NCBI RefSeq assembly: GCF_025639885.1 | Contig: NZ_CP106738.1 | Span: 1,488,001 to 1,552,000, forward strand | Length of the DNA: 64,000 nt | Origin: Roseovarius pelagicus | GTDB lineage: Bacteria; Pseudomonadota; Alphaproteobacteria; Rhodobacterales; Rhodobacteraceae | Direction: 5' to 3' | Shown: in pieces, positions 63,160 to 64,000 of the stretch | Position numbering within the stretch: position 1 is the first letter of the stretch | Layout of the letters: each line of letters begins with the position of its first letter | Program-made: the position numbers and the translations under genes | The notes under the pieces: generated by a model | The model's input: the letters and a program-made list of their open reading frames with translations, nothing else | Databases searched by the model: none | What the model was told of the DNA's origin: nothing

Positions 63160-64000
<841 letters not shown>

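Overview
The window looks like chromosomal DNA of a marine alphaproteobacterium of the Rhodobacteraceae (Roseobacter group). Support: high GC with strong third-position bias; a TCA-cycle block of mdh, sucC, sucD, sucA, odhB and lpd; an MJ0042 zinc-ribbon protein divergent from ftsE/ftsX; MipZ instead of MinCDE; fhs-folD one-carbon genes; a candidate EcfG-type promoter; and many short Roseobacter-type secreted proteins. No tRNA, rRNA, CRISPR array, integrase or intact insertion sequence was found. These are family assignments made by eye; no database search was run.

Layout. 1-2.2 kb: a secreted protein, a TauE/SafE permease and a PRC-barrel protein behind a candidate general-stress promoter. 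2.3-17 kb: the TCA/2-oxoglutarate dehydrogenase block on the + strand, broken up by small secreted, lipo- and membrane proteins. A module of a cupredoxin, a small exported protein and an ECF sigma factor sits between mdh and sucC. mdh carries a one-base frameshift. 17.4-20.3 kb (minus): PPOX protein, plsC, ftsX, ftsE. 20.5-29.8 kb: zinc-ribbon protein, an EamA transporter, a desaturase, pheS, a DUF2513 protein, YrhK, pheT, YtoQ, a second EamA transporter and a WYL-type regulator.

29.9-35.3 kb (minus) is the most coherent accessory block. It encodes a Zur-type regulator, a 63-aa protein, a COG0523 GTPase, a 30-aa peptide, a His-rich exported DUF2796 protein, an ABC ATPase and permease, and two Tat-exported DUF3299 proteins. 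The block lies behind overlapping AT-rich palindromes that look like Zur boxes. I read it as a zinc-scarcity operon of the Zrg type. 35.5-41 kb (minus) is a four-gene, end-overlapping operon of hydantoinase A, hydantoinase B, an aminotransferase and an Asp/Glu-racemase-family enzyme.

41.4-55 kb: mscL, mscS, a DUF4377 lipoprotein, alkB, dnaK-dnaJ behind an RpoH-like promoter, a SUKH-type protein, mipZ, a third EamA transporter, a small membrane protein, an HpcH/HpaI aldolase coupled to a glucokinase-family kinase, a peroxiredoxin-fold protein that has lost its catalytic cysteine, and parE. 55-57 kb: a two-gene restriction-modification pair (MT-A70 methylase and BglII-like nuclease) between parE and pdeM. 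57-64 kb: a membrane LytTR regulator, a thioesterase, then folD, an exported protein, fhs, a MOSC protein, tam and the 3' part of ftsH, all on the minus strand.

Non-coding elements include two copies of a REP-like palindrome (after odhB and after pheT), a 44-bp dyad with two TGTGATCACA cores before sucC, an 11-bp tandem repeat before lpd, and several intrinsic terminators.
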